This document shows positions 30,058-38,374 of a stretch of DNA of 39,643 bases, one piece after another; positions within the stretch are counted from its first letter, which is position 1, and every line of letters starts with the position of its first letter. The position numbers and the translations under genes were made by a program. The stretch comes from Actinomadura sp. KC216 (GTDB taxonomy: Bacteria > Actinomycetota > Actinomycetes > Streptosporangiales > Streptosporangiaceae): NCBI RefSeq assembly GCF_004348535.1, contig NZ_SMJX01000045.1, forward strand, positions 1 through 39,643. The letters run 5' to 3'. The notes beneath the pieces were generated by a model. It did no database searches. It was not told where the DNA came from and worked only from the letters and a program-made list of their open reading frames with translations.

Positions 30058-31560
30058 TCAGTCCGCCCAGGCGATCGGGCCGGACATGCCCATGTAGATG
30101 CTCTTCTGCCGCTGGTAGGCGCGGATGGCGCCGAGCCCCTTCTCCCGCGACGAGCCGCTGTCCTTCACGCCGCCGAACGGGGTGGCGATGGACAGCTGCT
30201 TGTAGGTGTTGATCCAGACCGTCCCGGCCTCGATCGCGCGTGCCAGCCGCCATGCCCGCGGGAAGTCACGGGTCCAGATGCCGCAGGCCAGCCCGTACGC
30301 CGTGTCGTTGGCCGCGGCCACCAGGTCGTCCTCGTCGCGGAAGCGCAGCGCGACCAGGACCGGCCCGAAGATCTCCTCGCGCACCACCCGCGCGCCGGGC
30401 CCGAGCCCCTCGATGACGGTCGGACGCAGGTAGCTTCCCGCCTGGAGAGACGGGTCGGAGGGCCGCGCCCCGCCCGCCCGCACGACACCGCCTGCGGCGA
30501 CGCCGTCCGCGATGTACCCCTCGACGGAGTCCCGGTGCGACGCCGTGATGAGCGGGCCGAGCTGGGTGCCCTCGGCGCGGGGATGGCCGACGCGCAGCCG
30601 GTCGGCCTTCTCCGCGATGCGCGAGACCACGTCGTCGTACACCGCGTCGTGGACGAACAGCCGCGACCCCGCGATGCAGGACTGCCCCTGCGAGCTGAAC
30701 ACGCCGAACAGGACGCCGTTGACCGCCACGTCCAGGTCGGCGTCGGGCAGGACGATCGTGGGCGACTTGCCGCCGAGCTCCAGCGACGTCGTCTTCAGGC
30801 GGGTGGCCGCCGTCGCGGCCAGCGCCCGGCCGGTGCCGGTGCCGCCGGTGAACGACACGTGACCCACGCCCGGATGCTCCACGAGCGCCTGGCCGACCGT
30901 GCCGCCCGGCCCCGGGAGCACGCTCACCAGCCCCTCCGGCACACCGGCTTCGAGCAGCAGGGCCCCGAGTTCGAGCGCGAGGAGCGGCGTCCACGCCGCG
31001 GGCTTGACCACGACGGCGTTGCCCGCGGCCAGGGCGGGCGCGACCTTCTGCGCCTCGGACGCGATCGGGCTGTTCCAGGGGGTGATCGCGGCGACCACGC
31101 CGATCGGCTCGTGCACCGAGAAGGCGAGGTGGTCGCCCCTGGACGGCGGGATCGCCCCCTCCTGGCATTCCAGGACGGCGGCCACGTACCGGAACGTCCC
31201 GGCGGCGCTGGCGACGAGGGCGCGGGTCTCGGCGAGCGGCTTGCCGTTGTCGCGGCTCTGGAGGACCGCGAGCTGCTCGGCCCGTTCCTCGATCAGGTCC
31301 GCGGTGCGGACGAGGTAGCGGGCCCGCTGGTGGGGCAGCAGATCCCGCCAAGCCCGCGCCGACCGGGCGGCCTCACCGCGTCGCACGGCGGTGTCGACGT
31401 CGACGGGTGCCGCCGCGGGCAGGCGGGCGACGACCGTGCCGTCGGCGGGGTCGTGGGAGACGAGCTCGGCGCCGTGGCCTTCGACCCACTCCCCCCCGAC
31501 GAGGATGCGGCCCGCCGGGGCGAGCCGGGATCCGGTGGATTGGACGAGGGGGTCGGTCAC
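30058..31560 (-). CDS. NAD(P)-dependent aldehyde dehydrogenase
   Basis: The 500-residue enzyme starts at GTG 31560, overlapping the stop of the ThDP enzyme gene. All family landmarks are present: PWNSPIASEAQKVAPALAAG with Asn163, SFTGGTGTGRALAATAATRL, LELGGKSPTIVLPDADLD with the general base Glu261, GQSCIAGSRLFVHDAVYDDV with the catalytic Cys295, and EEIFGPVLVALRF. The closest style is the betaine-aldehyde/hydroxymuconic-semialdehyde group. In this operon it would oxidise an aldehyde formed by ring cleavage or by the decarboxylase encoded just upstream. A much longer frame reads on through the upstream gene antisense to its codons and was rejected. Confidence 0.92.
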   Translation of the reverse strand: MTDPLVQSTGSRLAPAGRILVGGEWVEGHGAELVSHDPADGTVVARLPAAAPVDVDTAVRRGEAARSARAWRDLLPHQRARYLVRTADLIEERAEQLAVLQSRDNGKPLAETRALVASAAGTFRYVAAVLECQEGAIPPSRGDHLAFSVHEPIGVVAAITPWNSPIASEAQKVAPALAAGNAVVVKPAAWTPLLALELGALLLEAGVPEGLVSVLPGPGGTVGQALVEHPGVGHVSFTGGTGTGRALAATAATRLKTTSLELGGKSPTIVLPDADLDVAVNGVLFGVFSSQGQSCIAGSRLFVHDAVYDDVVSRIAEKADRLRVGHPRAEGTQLGPLITASHRDSVEGYIADGVAAGGVVRAGGARPSDPSLQAGSYLRPTVIEGLGPGARVVREEIFGPVLVALRFRDEDDLVAAANDTAYGLACGIWTRDFPRAWRLARAIEAGTVWINTYKQLSIATPFGGVKDSGSSREKGLGAIRAYQRQKSIYMGMSGPIAWAD

Positions 31561-33200
31561 GACGGCTCTCCAGGGACGTGCACGGGCGGGGTGAAGGGCT
31601 TCGGCATGGGCGGGTACGACGCGAGGTCGATCTCGACCAGCACCGGGCCCGGGCGAGCCACGGCCTGCTCCAGCGCGGGCGCGACGGAACCGGGATCGGC
31701 GACGCGGAGGTACGGCAGGCCGAGGCCCTCGCACACCGCGCGGAAGTCGGGGGTGGCGAGGTCGACGCCGGCACGCGGGCGGCGCATCGCGTCCTGCATG
31801 TTGCGCAGCACGCCGTAGCCGCGGTCGTTGAAGACCAGCAGGACCAGCCAGGGCGACTCCTGCGCCAGCGTCATCAGCTCGCCGAAGTGCACCGCGAGCC
31901 CGCCGTCGCCGACGATCGCGACGGTGGGCAGGTCCGGGCGGGCCGCGGCGGCGCCGATCGCCATGCCGAGGCCCTGCCCGATCCCGCCGCCCCGCGGGAA
32001 GACGTTGGTGCGCGGGTCGTGGATCTCCAGCAGCCGGTTGCCCCACGAGCTCGACGCGATCGTGACGTCGCGCGCGATCACGGCCTCGCGCGGCAGCGCC
32101 TTGCGGAGCGCGTCGGGGAAGGCGGCGTGCTCGCCGAGTCCGGCCCGCTGGTTCTCGCGCACGGCGGCACGCGTCGCGCGGACGCGCTCGGCCCACGCCG
32201 CCCGCAGCTCGGCCCCGCCGGCCTCCAGCAGCGTGACCAGCGCGTCCAGGAAGGCGGCGGCCTCGGCGGCGAGGCCGAGGGTCACGGGGAACACCCGGCC
32301 GATGGCCGCCGGGTCGAGGTCCACCTGCACGTGCCGCTCCGGCACGGACAGGGTGTAGTCGGCCGTCTCGTTGGAGCGGAAGTGGGTGCCGACGCTGAGC
32401 AGCAGGTCCGCCTCGGCCAGCAGTGCCCGGCCCGCTGGGGCGGTGGCGTAGTTCCCGACGCAGAGTTCGTGGTCCTCCGGTACCGCGCCGCGTCCGGAGT
32501 TGCTCGTGAACAGGGCCGCCCCGAGCGTCTCCGTGAGGCGGCGCAGAGGCCCCCCGGCCCGCGCGGCCCCGCCGCCCGCCCAGATCGCGGGACGCTCCGC
32601 GGCGCCCACGAGGCGGGCGACCTCCACGACCGCGTCCGGATCGGGGGCCGCCGTCTCCGGGGCGCGGGGCGGCGCGGGAAGCGGGCCGTGCTCGGCGTAC
32701 TGCAGGTCGATCGGCCACTCCACGCTCACCGGCCCGCCGGGGGCCGCGAGCGCGGTCCGCGCGGCGCGCTGGAGGATCTCGCCGGCCGTCGCCGCGCCGC
32801 CGATCGTGGTCGCGGCCTTGGAGACCGCGGCCAGCATGCCCGGCTGGTCCTTGGTCTCGTGGATGAATCCGCGTCCCGAGCCGAGGTAGGGCGTGTCGAT
32901 CTGGCCGGTCACGTGCAGTACCGACGTGCCGGAGCTCAACGATTCGACCAGCGAACCGGCCGCGTTGCCCGCTCCCGTCCCGGTGCTGGTGAGCGCGCAT
33001 CCGAGCCCGGCGCGGGCGCGGGCGTACCCGTCGGCCGCGTTGACCGCGGTCGCCTCGTGCCGCACCGGGACGAACCGCAGCTCCCGGTCGACGGCCTCGA
33101 CCAGCGGCAGGTTGTGCACGCTCACCACGCCGAAGACCGTGTCGACGTCGAATCGCCGCAGCACGTCGACCAGCAGGTCGCCGCCGTTCCTCGCGGTCAT
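31557..33200 (-). CDS. Thiamine diphosphate-dependent decarboxylase/synthase (benzoylformate decarboxylase- or acetolactate synthase-like)
   Basis: ATG 33200 follows AGGAGA. The 547-residue protein has the three domains of the POX/ALS group: an N-terminal Pyr domain with the cofactor-activating Glu49 in RHEATAVNAADGYARARAGL, a central domain (AERPAIWAGGGAARAGGPLR), and a C-terminal PP domain with the Mg-ThDP motif, GDGG at 431-434 and N458-D459 (LVLLVFNDRGYG). RGGGIGQGLGMAIGAAAARP precedes it. Members cleave or join 2-oxo acids. With an aldehyde dehydrogenase directly downstream, a 2-oxo-acid decarboxylase giving an aldehyde is the simplest role, but carboligation cannot be excluded. Confidence 0.85.
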   Translation of the reverse strand: MTARNGGDLLVDVLRRFDVDTVFGVVSVHNLPLVEAVDRELRFVPVRHEATAVNAADGYARARAGLGCALTSTGTGAGNAAGSLVESLSSGTSVLHVTGQIDTPYLGSGRGFIHETKDQPGMLAAVSKAATTIGGAATAGEILQRAARTALAAPGGPVSVEWPIDLQYAEHGPLPAPPRAPETAAPDPDAVVEVARLVGAAERPAIWAGGGAARAGGPLRRLTETLGAALFTSNSGRGAVPEDHELCVGNYATAPAGRALLAEADLLLSVGTHFRSNETADYTLSVPERHVQVDLDPAAIGRVFPVTLGLAAEAAAFLDALVTLLEAGGAELRAAWAERVRATRAAVRENQRAGLGEHAAFPDALRKALPREAVIARDVTIASSSWGNRLLEIHDPRTNVFPRGGGIGQGLGMAIGAAAARPDLPTVAIVGDGGLAVHFGELMTLAQESPWLVLLVFNDRGYGVLRNMQDAMRRPRAGVDLATPDFRAVCEGLGLPYLRVADPGSVAPALEQAVARPGPVLVEIDLASYPPMPKPFTPPVHVPGEPS

Positions 33201-33236
33201 GGTGTCTCTCCTGTCGGGGTTCGCATCGGTTTCCGG

Positions 33237-34025
33237 TCAGAACAGGCCGCGGGCGACGCCCCCGCAGACGTCGAGCGCGGCGCCGGTGACGTAGGACGCG
33301 CGCGGCGACAGCAGGAAGGCGATGGCCGATGCCACCTCCCCGGCGGTGCCGAAGCGGCCGAGCGCGATGCCCCGGTCGGCGGCCAGCCGGCGCTCCCACG
33401 CCTCGTACGTCTCGTCCGTGCCGAGCGCGTCATGGCGGCGGCGCCACTGCCCCGTGTCGACCAGGCCCAGGCAGACAGAGTTGACGCGGATGCCGCGCGC
33501 GGCGTACTCGATCGCCATCGACTTGGTCAGGTTGAGCAGGCCGGCGCGCGCCGCCGAGGTGGTGACCAGGCGCGGCTCCGGCTGCTTGGCCAGCACCGCG
33601 TTGACGTTGACGGCCGCGGCGACCGGCGACCTCTCCAGCCAGGGCAGCGCGCTCCCGAGGACGTTCAGGACGCTGCCGAACTTCAGGTCGAACTCGTCGC
33701 GGAAGTCGTCGAGGACGACGTCGTCGAGCCCGGCCATGCGCGACTGCCCGGCGTTGTTGACCACGCCGTCGAGCCCGCCGAAGGCGTCCACGGCCTCGCC
33801 CACCATCGCCTCCACGGCCGCGGGGTCGCGGACGTCGCACGGGACGGCGAGCAACCGTCCCGCCGGTGCGTCCAGGCGTTCCACGGCCGATCGGAGTTCG
33901 CCGGCCCGGCGTCCGCAGGTGACGACGCGGGCGCCCTCGGCCAGGAGCAGGCCGGTGGTGGCGAACCCGACACCCGAGCTGCCGCCCGTCACGAGGTAGG
34001 TGCGGTCACGCAACAGCAGGTCCAT
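33237..34025 (-). CDS. SDR-family protein lacking the canonical catalytic residues
   Basis: The 262-residue protein starts at ATG 34025. The Rossmann features are intact: RTYLVTGGSSGVGFATTGLL (TGxxxGxG at 13-20), CDVRDPAAVEAM, NNAG at 90-93, and GIRVNSVCLGLVDTG, plus the end SPRASYVTGAALDVCGG. The active site is not: the usual YxxxK reads T-S-A-A-R (residues 156-160, LVTTSAARAGLLNLTKSMA), and the catalytic Ser region reads NVNAV instead of N-x-SS. A dinucleotide should bind, but proton transfer by the normal Tyr/Lys pair is impossible. Some SDR relatives use other residues or act as lyases or binding proteins. It lies between the cupin and ThDP genes in the operon. Confidence 0.82.
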   Translation of the reverse strand: MDLLLRDRTYLVTGGSSGVGFATTGLLLAEGARVVTCGRRAGELRSAVERLDAPAGRLLAVPCDVRDPAAVEAMVGEAVDAFGGLDGVVNNAGQSRMAGLDDVVLDDFRDEFDLKFGSVLNVLGSALPWLERSPVAAAVNVNAVLAKQPEPRLVTTSAARAGLLNLTKSMAIEYAARGIRVNSVCLGLVDTGQWRRRHDALGTDETYEAWERRLAADRGIALGRFGTAGEVASAIAFLLSPRASYVTGAALDVCGGVARGLF

Positions 34026-34033
34026 GGGGCGGG

Positions 34034-34540
34034 TCAGTCCCGCAAGACGCCGTGCATGGCGGAGGTCTCGGGGTAGGTCGGCACCTGCGGCTTCCGCGTG
34101 CCGATGATCACGCAGAAGAGGGCGTCGGTGTCCCCGTTGTTCTTCAGGCTGCGCGGCGTGCCCGGCGGGACCACGATCATGTCGCGGTAGCCGAGCGTGC
34201 GCTTCTCCACCTGGCCGTCCCGGTGGATGCCCACCTCGATCTCGCCTTCGAGCACGAAGAAGGCCTCTTCGGCGTCGTGGTGGGTGTGCTCGGGGCCCTC
34301 CGCGCCCGGCGGCAGCAGCATGTTGGAGAAGGTGAAGCCCTGCGACGGGATCGTGCGGCGGTCGCCCTCGTGATTGCCGGTGGCTCCGGAGCCGACGTAC
34401 CGGATCTGCGCGCGGCGGAACTGGTCGCCGGCCTTCGCCTGGAAGCCGAGGGTGTCCCAGTCCTCGTGGCGCGTGGCCTTGGTGAGGATGAGGGAGTCGG
34501 TGAAGGCGGCGAGGTCGGAGTCCTCGTATCGCAGGGTCAT
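34034..34540 (-). CDS. Cupin-domain protein
   Basis: The 168-residue product starts at ATG 34540, overlapping the hydrolase stop by ATGA. A single cupin barrel is seen: GFTFSNMLLPPGAEGPEHTH, HDAEEAFFVLEGEIEVGIHR, DMIVVPPGTPRSLKNNGDTD, ALFCVIIG. Cupin motif 1 is well kept: G-x5-HTHHDAEE-x-FFVLEGE supplies the His-His-Glu metal ligands. Motif 2 (PPGTPRSLKN) has no usual His, so the metal site may have one ligand less. Small cupins in aromatic catabolic operons act as dioxygenases, isomerases or decarboxylase helpers; which applies here cannot be said. Confidence 0.82.
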   Translation of the reverse strand: MTLRYEDSDLAAFTDSLILTKATRHEDWDTLGFQAKAGDQFRRAQIRYVGSGATGNHEGDRRTIPSQGFTFSNMLLPPGAEGPEHTHHDAEEAFFVLEGEIEVGIHRDGQVEKRTLGYRDMIVVPPGTPRSLKNNGDTDALFCVIIGTRKPQVPTYPETSAMHGVLRD

Positions 34541-35355
34541 GACGCTTCCTTCCGTTCGTTGCTGACATCTGGGGCTTCACGGCCGAGCCGGTCGGCGATC
34601 CCGGTGAAGGCGCGCAGCCAGGCGTTGACGATCGCGGGCCGCTCCTGATTGGCGAGATGACCGGCGCCGGGCACCGTCACCAGGGCGGTGCCGGGAATCC
34701 CGGCCGCGATCTCGCGGGCCCGCTCGGGTCCGGTGACGGTGTCCTCGGCGCCCGCGAGGACGAGGGCCGGTGCCGAGATCCGGGGCAGGTCGCCGCGCAG
34801 ATCGGCCGAGGCCATCGCCTCGGCGGCGGCGGCGTACCCCGGGAGGCGCACCGCTTCCGCCATGGTGGTAACGACGGTCTCCACCAGTTCCGCTCTGGCG
34901 TCCGGTGACAGCAGCCGGGGGCCGCGCTCGCGCGCGAACCCCTCGGGACCGAGGCGCGCCAGGTCGGCCGGCCGCTCCCGCATCTGCGCGGCACGTTCGG
35001 GGGTGGTCCCGGAGCCGAGGCTGGCGCCGATGACGGTGAGGCTGCGGACCAGGTCGGGCCTGGTCGCCGCCATGCGCAGGGCGATGACGCCTCCCCACGA
35101 CACCCCGACCACGTGGGCCGGGCCCGGGCCGAGCTCGGCGCGCAGCAGGCCGGCGGCCTCCTCGACGTACCCGTCGAGGCCGGGGGACCGCGCCGGGCCG
35201 GGCGATCCGGCATAGCCCGGCGCGTTCCAGGCGACCATGGTCAGGACGTCGCCGAGGGCGTCCAGCTGGGGCGCGAAGGAGGCGGACGACGACCCGATCC
35301 CGTGCAGCAGGAGGGCTCCCGGCCCGCGACCGGACCGGCGGAAGGACACGGCCAC
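34537..35355 (-). CDS. Alpha/beta hydrolase
   Basis: The start is GTG 35355, directly after the upstream stop. In the 272-residue product the fold is standard: GALLLHGIGSSSASFAPQLD (oxyanion HG), WNAPGYAGSPGPARSPGLDG, the nucleophile elbow AHVVGVSWGGVIALRMAATR (Ser in GVSWGG), APALVLAGAEDTVTGPERAR (acid Asp in GAEDT) and VPGAGHLANQERPAIVNAWL (catalytic His). Hydrolases of this type open meta-cleavage products, and NicD of nicotinate breakdown, which removes formate from N-formylmaleamate, has the same fold. Its place beside an extradiol-type dioxygenase fits ring-fission product hydrolysis; the substrate is not known. Confidence 0.88.
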   Translation of the reverse strand: MAVSFRRSGRGPGALLLHGIGSSSASFAPQLDALGDVLTMVAWNAPGYAGSPGPARSPGLDGYVEEAAGLLRAELGPGPAHVVGVSWGGVIALRMAATRPDLVRSLTVIGASLGSGTTPERAAQMRERPADLARLGPEGFARERGPRLLSPDARAELVETVVTTMAEAVRLPGYAAAAEAMASADLRGDLPRISAPALVLAGAEDTVTGPERAREIAAGIPGTALVTVPGAGHLANQERPAIVNAWLRAFTGIADRLGREAPDVSNERKEAS

Positions 35356-36177
35356 TCAGATCACCCCGCTGGGACGGCCGGCGAGCGCGGCGAGCGAGCG
35401 GAGGACGGCATAGGGCACCACGCCGCTGGTGCGCGGGTTCTCCGGAGAGGGAAGGTTCTGGATCTCGAAGCGGTAGGCGCCGCTGGGCCCTTCGGCCTCG
35501 ATGAGGTGCCGGGTCAGCGCGGCCGAGGGATCGGCCATCAGCCGCACCTCGACCAGGTCGAGGTCGCCCACGGCCCATCCGACCGTCGCGGCGAGGTTGA
35601 GCGAGCGCGGGAACAGGCGTGCCGCCTCGCGCGCGCCGCCGGTGAACACCTCCACGGGCCGGTCGGTCCCGCGCAGCCGGGCGGCGGCCGGGCCGTCCAT
35701 CCACGGCTGGACGAGCGTGGCGGGCAGCTTGGCGGTGGTCACCGCGACGCGGGTCAGCGGTGCCTGGGCGGCGGCCGCGGAGAGGATGTCGAGGCCGCCG
35801 GCCGCCCCGGAGGTGAGCAGGAGGCGGCCGGGCCCGGCGGCGGCGACGGCGTCCGCCACCGCCGGATCGCAGAGCGCGCCGACCGACGTGACGAGCAGGT
35901 CGACACCATGGTCGAGGATGCCGGCGGCGCTCTGTGCCACGACCGCCTGCCCGGCGCACTCGACGACCACGTCGGCGCGGTCGAGCGCCGTCGCCAGGTC
36001 TACCTGCGGAACTCCGGCTCCCTGGACCGGGCGGTCGTCCACCAGCGCGACGGGCTCGACCCCGGGCAGGCGTCCCTCGCGGAGAGCCGAGATCACGGCG
36101 CCGCCGATGGCGCCCCCGCCGATCACCGCCACGCGCGCCGAACCGTCGCGCCGGACGATGCTTGCGGCGCGGCTCAC
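35356..36177 (-). CDS. L-aspartate dehydrogenase-like NAD(P)-binding protein
   Basis: GTG 36177 overlaps the VOC stop (GTGA). The 273-residue protein has an N-terminal Rossmann motif RVAVIGGGAIGGAVISALRE, VVVECAGQAVVAQSAAGILD, DLLVTSVGALCDPAVADAVA, and RLLLTSGAAGGLDILSAAAA, then the C-terminal domain (TTAKLPATLVQPWMDG, RLFPRSLNLAATVGWAVGDL). The SVGAL-x-D and SGA-x-GGLD blocks mark the aspartate dehydrogenase (NadX) family. True NadX makes iminoaspartate for NAD synthesis; in a catabolic operon a related oxidation or reductive amination of a ring-derived acid is more likely. No NAD-synthesis genes are nearby. Confidence 0.82.
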   Translation of the reverse strand: MSRAASIVRRDGSARVAVIGGGAIGGAVISALREGRLPGVEPVALVDDRPVQGAGVPQVDLATALDRADVVVECAGQAVVAQSAAGILDHGVDLLVTSVGALCDPAVADAVAAAGPGRLLLTSGAAGGLDILSAAAAQAPLTRVAVTTAKLPATLVQPWMDGPAAARLRGTDRPVEVFTGGAREAARLFPRSLNLAATVGWAVGDLDLVEVRLMADPSAALTRHLIEAEGPSGAYRFEIQNLPSPENPRTSGVVPYAVLRSLAALAGRPSGVI

Positions 36178-37106
36178 GGCGCGGTCACCCGCTCCGGCGC
36201 GTCGGCGAACACGCCGCGGTCCTCGACGCCCGCCATGTGCGCGCGGACCTCCCGCGACGGCGGGCCCGCCGTCCCCCACAGGTCGGCCAGCTCGGGCACG
36301 CGCCGCCAGACGCGGCACAGCCACTGGTCCTCGACGACCTGCGCGACGTCGGAGGTGTACTCGCACACCAGGCCGGCCGGGTCGGCGAAGTAGGAGAAGG
36401 TGTTGTTGCCGGGACCGTGCCGCCCGGGCCCCCACAGCGGCGTGATGCCGTGGTGCTTGAGCGAGCCGACGCCGCGCATGAAGTGGTCCATCGACGCCAT
36501 CTCGTAGGCGACGTGGTTGACCGAGGTCCACGCCGCCTGGTTGAAGGCGATGCTGTGGTGGTCGCTGTTGCAGCGCAGGAAGGCCATCTGGTGCTCCGAC
36601 CAGTCGGAGACCCGCATCCCGAGCACCTCGGTGTAGAAGGCGACGGCGGCGTCGATGTCGACGGTGTTGAGCACCACGTGCGTGACGCCCACCGGCACGG
36701 CCCGGTCGCGGCTCATCGGGGTGACGGCGTGCACGTCGCAGCTGAGTTCGATGCGGCGGCCCTCGGGGTCCACCAGCTGCAGCCCGTAGCCGCCGCCGGC
36801 ATCGTCGAGCGGGCCGGGCTCGCGCAGCAGGGGCACCCCGCGCGCGCGGAGACGGCGGCCTGCCTCGTCGATCTCGGCCGGGGTGCGCACCGCGAAGCTG
36901 ATCCGGCCGAGCGCGTTGCGCTCCGCCCGGGAGAGCTGGAGCACGTGGTGGTCGGGGCCGGTGCCGCGCAGCCACGCGTCGTCGGTGCCGTGCTCGACGA
37001 CCGAGAGCCCCCAGACCTCGCTGTAGAAGTCCGTGCAGGCGGCCACGTCCGGCACGCTCAGCTGCACCGAGCGCAGCGAGTGGAGTCGTACGACGGGCTG
37101 GTCCAT
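36174..37106 (-). CDS. VOC-family extradiol-type dioxygenase (two-domain)
   Basis: ATG 37106 is preceded by GGAGG. The 310 residues form two VOC repeats: SVQLSVPDVAACTDFYSEVW in the first, VTHVVLNTVDIDAAVAFYTE in the second. The second domain keeps the 2-His-1-carboxylate iron site of type I extradiol enzymes: His143 (VTHVVL), His198 (VNHVAYEM) and Glu249 (VCEYTSD). Spacing agrees with catechol 2,3-dioxygenases. It should cleave a catechol- or dihydroxypyridine-like ring next to the hydroxyls. It is the first gene of the minus-strand operon, with a perfect palindrome 22 bp upstream, so it is probably the most directly regulated step. Confidence 0.85.
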   Translation of the reverse strand: MDQPVVRLHSLRSVQLSVPDVAACTDFYSEVWGLSVVEHGTDDAWLRGTGPDHHVLQLSRAERNALGRISFAVRTPAEIDEAGRRLRARGVPLLREPGPLDDAGGGYGLQLVDPEGRRIELSCDVHAVTPMSRDRAVPVGVTHVVLNTVDIDAAVAFYTEVLGMRVSDWSEHQMAFLRCNSDHHSIAFNQAAWTSVNHVAYEMASMDHFMRGVGSLKHHGITPLWGPGRHGPGNNTFSYFADPAGLVCEYTSDVAQVVEDQWLCRVWRRVPELADLWGTAGPPSREVRAHMAGVEDRGVFADAPERVTAP

Positions 37107-37127
37107 GACACCTCCGGTTGACTCAGA

Positions 37128-37142
37128 GCTTAATCATTAAGC
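37128..37142. promoter_or_regulatory. Palindromic operator upstream of the catabolic operon
   Basis: GCTTAATCATTAAGC is a perfect 7-1-7 palindrome 22 bp before the VOC gene. It lies in the 296-bp divergent gap with the MarR gene and is AT-rich against a GC-rich background, as MarR operators usually are. Confidence 0.7.
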
Positions 37143-37311
37143 ACTAAGGCAAATTGGGTCAAGTCTCCCGTGGAAGTCGACGCGGGAGTCCGCCATGGTC
37201 CGGCGGGCTGGCCATGACCTCGCAGAGCAGCGGTGTTGGCAGCGCCATCGCACGCCCGCGGCGCCGCCGGGCGGCCGTCCGGCCGACCTGGCTAAGAACG
37301 CTAAGGACAGT

Positions 37312-37331
37312 AAAGCTTCTATCTAAGCTTT
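37312..37331. promoter_or_regulatory. Inverted repeat upstream of the MarR gene
   Basis: AAAGCTT (37312-37318) and AAGCTTT (37325-37331) are inverted copies 6 bp apart, about 70 bp before the MarR start. The AAAGCTTT core recurs at 38183-38190 before the M24 gene, suggesting a shared site for autoregulation. Confidence 0.55.
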
Positions 37332-37402
37332 GTTTCACGGTCCCGGACTGTTATCGTTGGCGCCCGATCCTCCCCGGCTCAGATACCTAGACAGGCACGC
37401 GC

Positions 37403-38026
37403 GTGACCCGACGAACCGGCAAGCGTTCCGCGGACGAGACGTCCCGCACGACCGGAGGCGCCTCCACCCGCGACGTCCCGGCCGGCGCCGAGCAGGCCCC
37501 GGACGCGCCGGGGCCGGAGGTGGGCGCCGCCGAGCCCGACGAGGTCGAGCGGATCGTCGCCGAATGGCGGGCCGAACGGCCGGGCCTCGACCCGGGCAGC
37601 ATCGCCGTCCTCGGCCGCGTCAACCGCTGCGGCCTGCTGGTCCGCAACCTGTCCAACCGGCTGTACGACGAGTACTCGATCAACCAGTCGATCTTCGACG
37701 TGCTGGCCGCGCTGCGCCGGATGGGGCCGCCCTACCGCAAGACCGCGCGGGAGCTGGCGGCCTCGTCGCTGCTCACCTCGGGCGGCATGACCATGCGGCT
37801 CGACCGCATGGAGCGCGATGGGCTGATCCGCCGCGTCCGGTCGACCGACGACCGCAGGAGCGTGTTCGCCGAGCTGACGCCGGCCGGGTTCGCGCTCATC
37901 GACCGGATCATCGACGTCCATCTCGAGCGCGAGCGCCAGATGCTCGACACGCTCACCGCCGAGGAGCAGGAGGAACTCGCCCGGCTCCTCCGCAAACTCG
38001 AGCACCGGCTCCGCGAGCTGAGCTGA
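37403..38026 (+). CDS. MarR-family transcriptional regulator
   Basis: The 207-residue product starts at GTG 37403. A polar, disordered N-terminus of about 45 residues is followed by the MarR winged helix: RVNRCGLLVRNLSNRLYDEY, RKTARELAASSLLTSGGMTM (recognition helix), RLDRMERDGLIRRVRSTDDR with the wing DRRS, then LTPAGFALIDRIIDVHLERE and a final dimer helix. MarR proteins repress catabolic operons and are released by pathway acids or phenols. Position between the divergent operon and the M24 gene, with related palindromes before all three, makes it their likely common regulator, comparable to NicR in nicotinate breakdown. Confidence 0.9.
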   Translation: MTRRTGKRSADETSRTTGGASTRDVPAGAEQAPDAPGPEVGAAEPDEVERIVAEWRAERPGLDPGSIAVLGRVNRCGLLVRNLSNRLYDEYSINQSIFDVLAALRRMGPPYRKTARELAASSLLTSGGMTMRLDRMERDGLIRRVRSTDDRRSVFAELTPAGFALIDRIIDVHLERERQMLDTLTAEEQEELARLLRKLEHRLRELS

Positions 38027-38374
38027 CCCTGCCCCGCACGCGGTCGAGCGCCGCCCGCGTACCCGGCGGTGCACGCGCGACCCGCGCCGCATATCCTGAA
38101 ACACCCCTCTGAACTGGGCATACTCTGCAGCCGCGGCCTCCGACCCCAGCCGCAGACCGTCTACACGTCAATAACTCAGCACAAAGCTTTAATGACCTAA
38201 GTCTTGCGTAGGTGAGATAGCGCGGTCTATGGTCACGGCAACGTTCGGTCGACCAGCAGGTCACAGCCCTCGCCGCCGGCTCGGCCGGCGGGCGCGCCAG
38301 ACGCCGCCCGGCATGCACCGCCGGGCCCGCCCGGCCCGCCATCGGCCGCACGGAGGACCACGAAAGGAGCATTC
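38027..38374. promoter_or_regulatory. Leader region of the M24-fold gene with MarR-like site
   Basis: No gene is seen here. AAAGCTTT at 38183-38190, followed by AATGACCTAAGTCTT, repeats the core of the palindrome upstream of the MarR gene and partly that of 37128-37142. The surrounding 60 bases are AT-rich and probably hold the promoter of the hydrolase gene starting at 38375. A frame starting at 38229 is a shadow of that gene. Confidence 0.5.

Noticed and set aside
30058-33399. Single 1113-residue minus-strand frame covering the aldehyde dehydrogenase and beyond
   Set aside because: Only the last 500 residues are the dehydrogenase. The upstream part is Arg/Gly-rich out-of-frame text over the ThDP enzyme gene, which has complete family motifs in its own frame.
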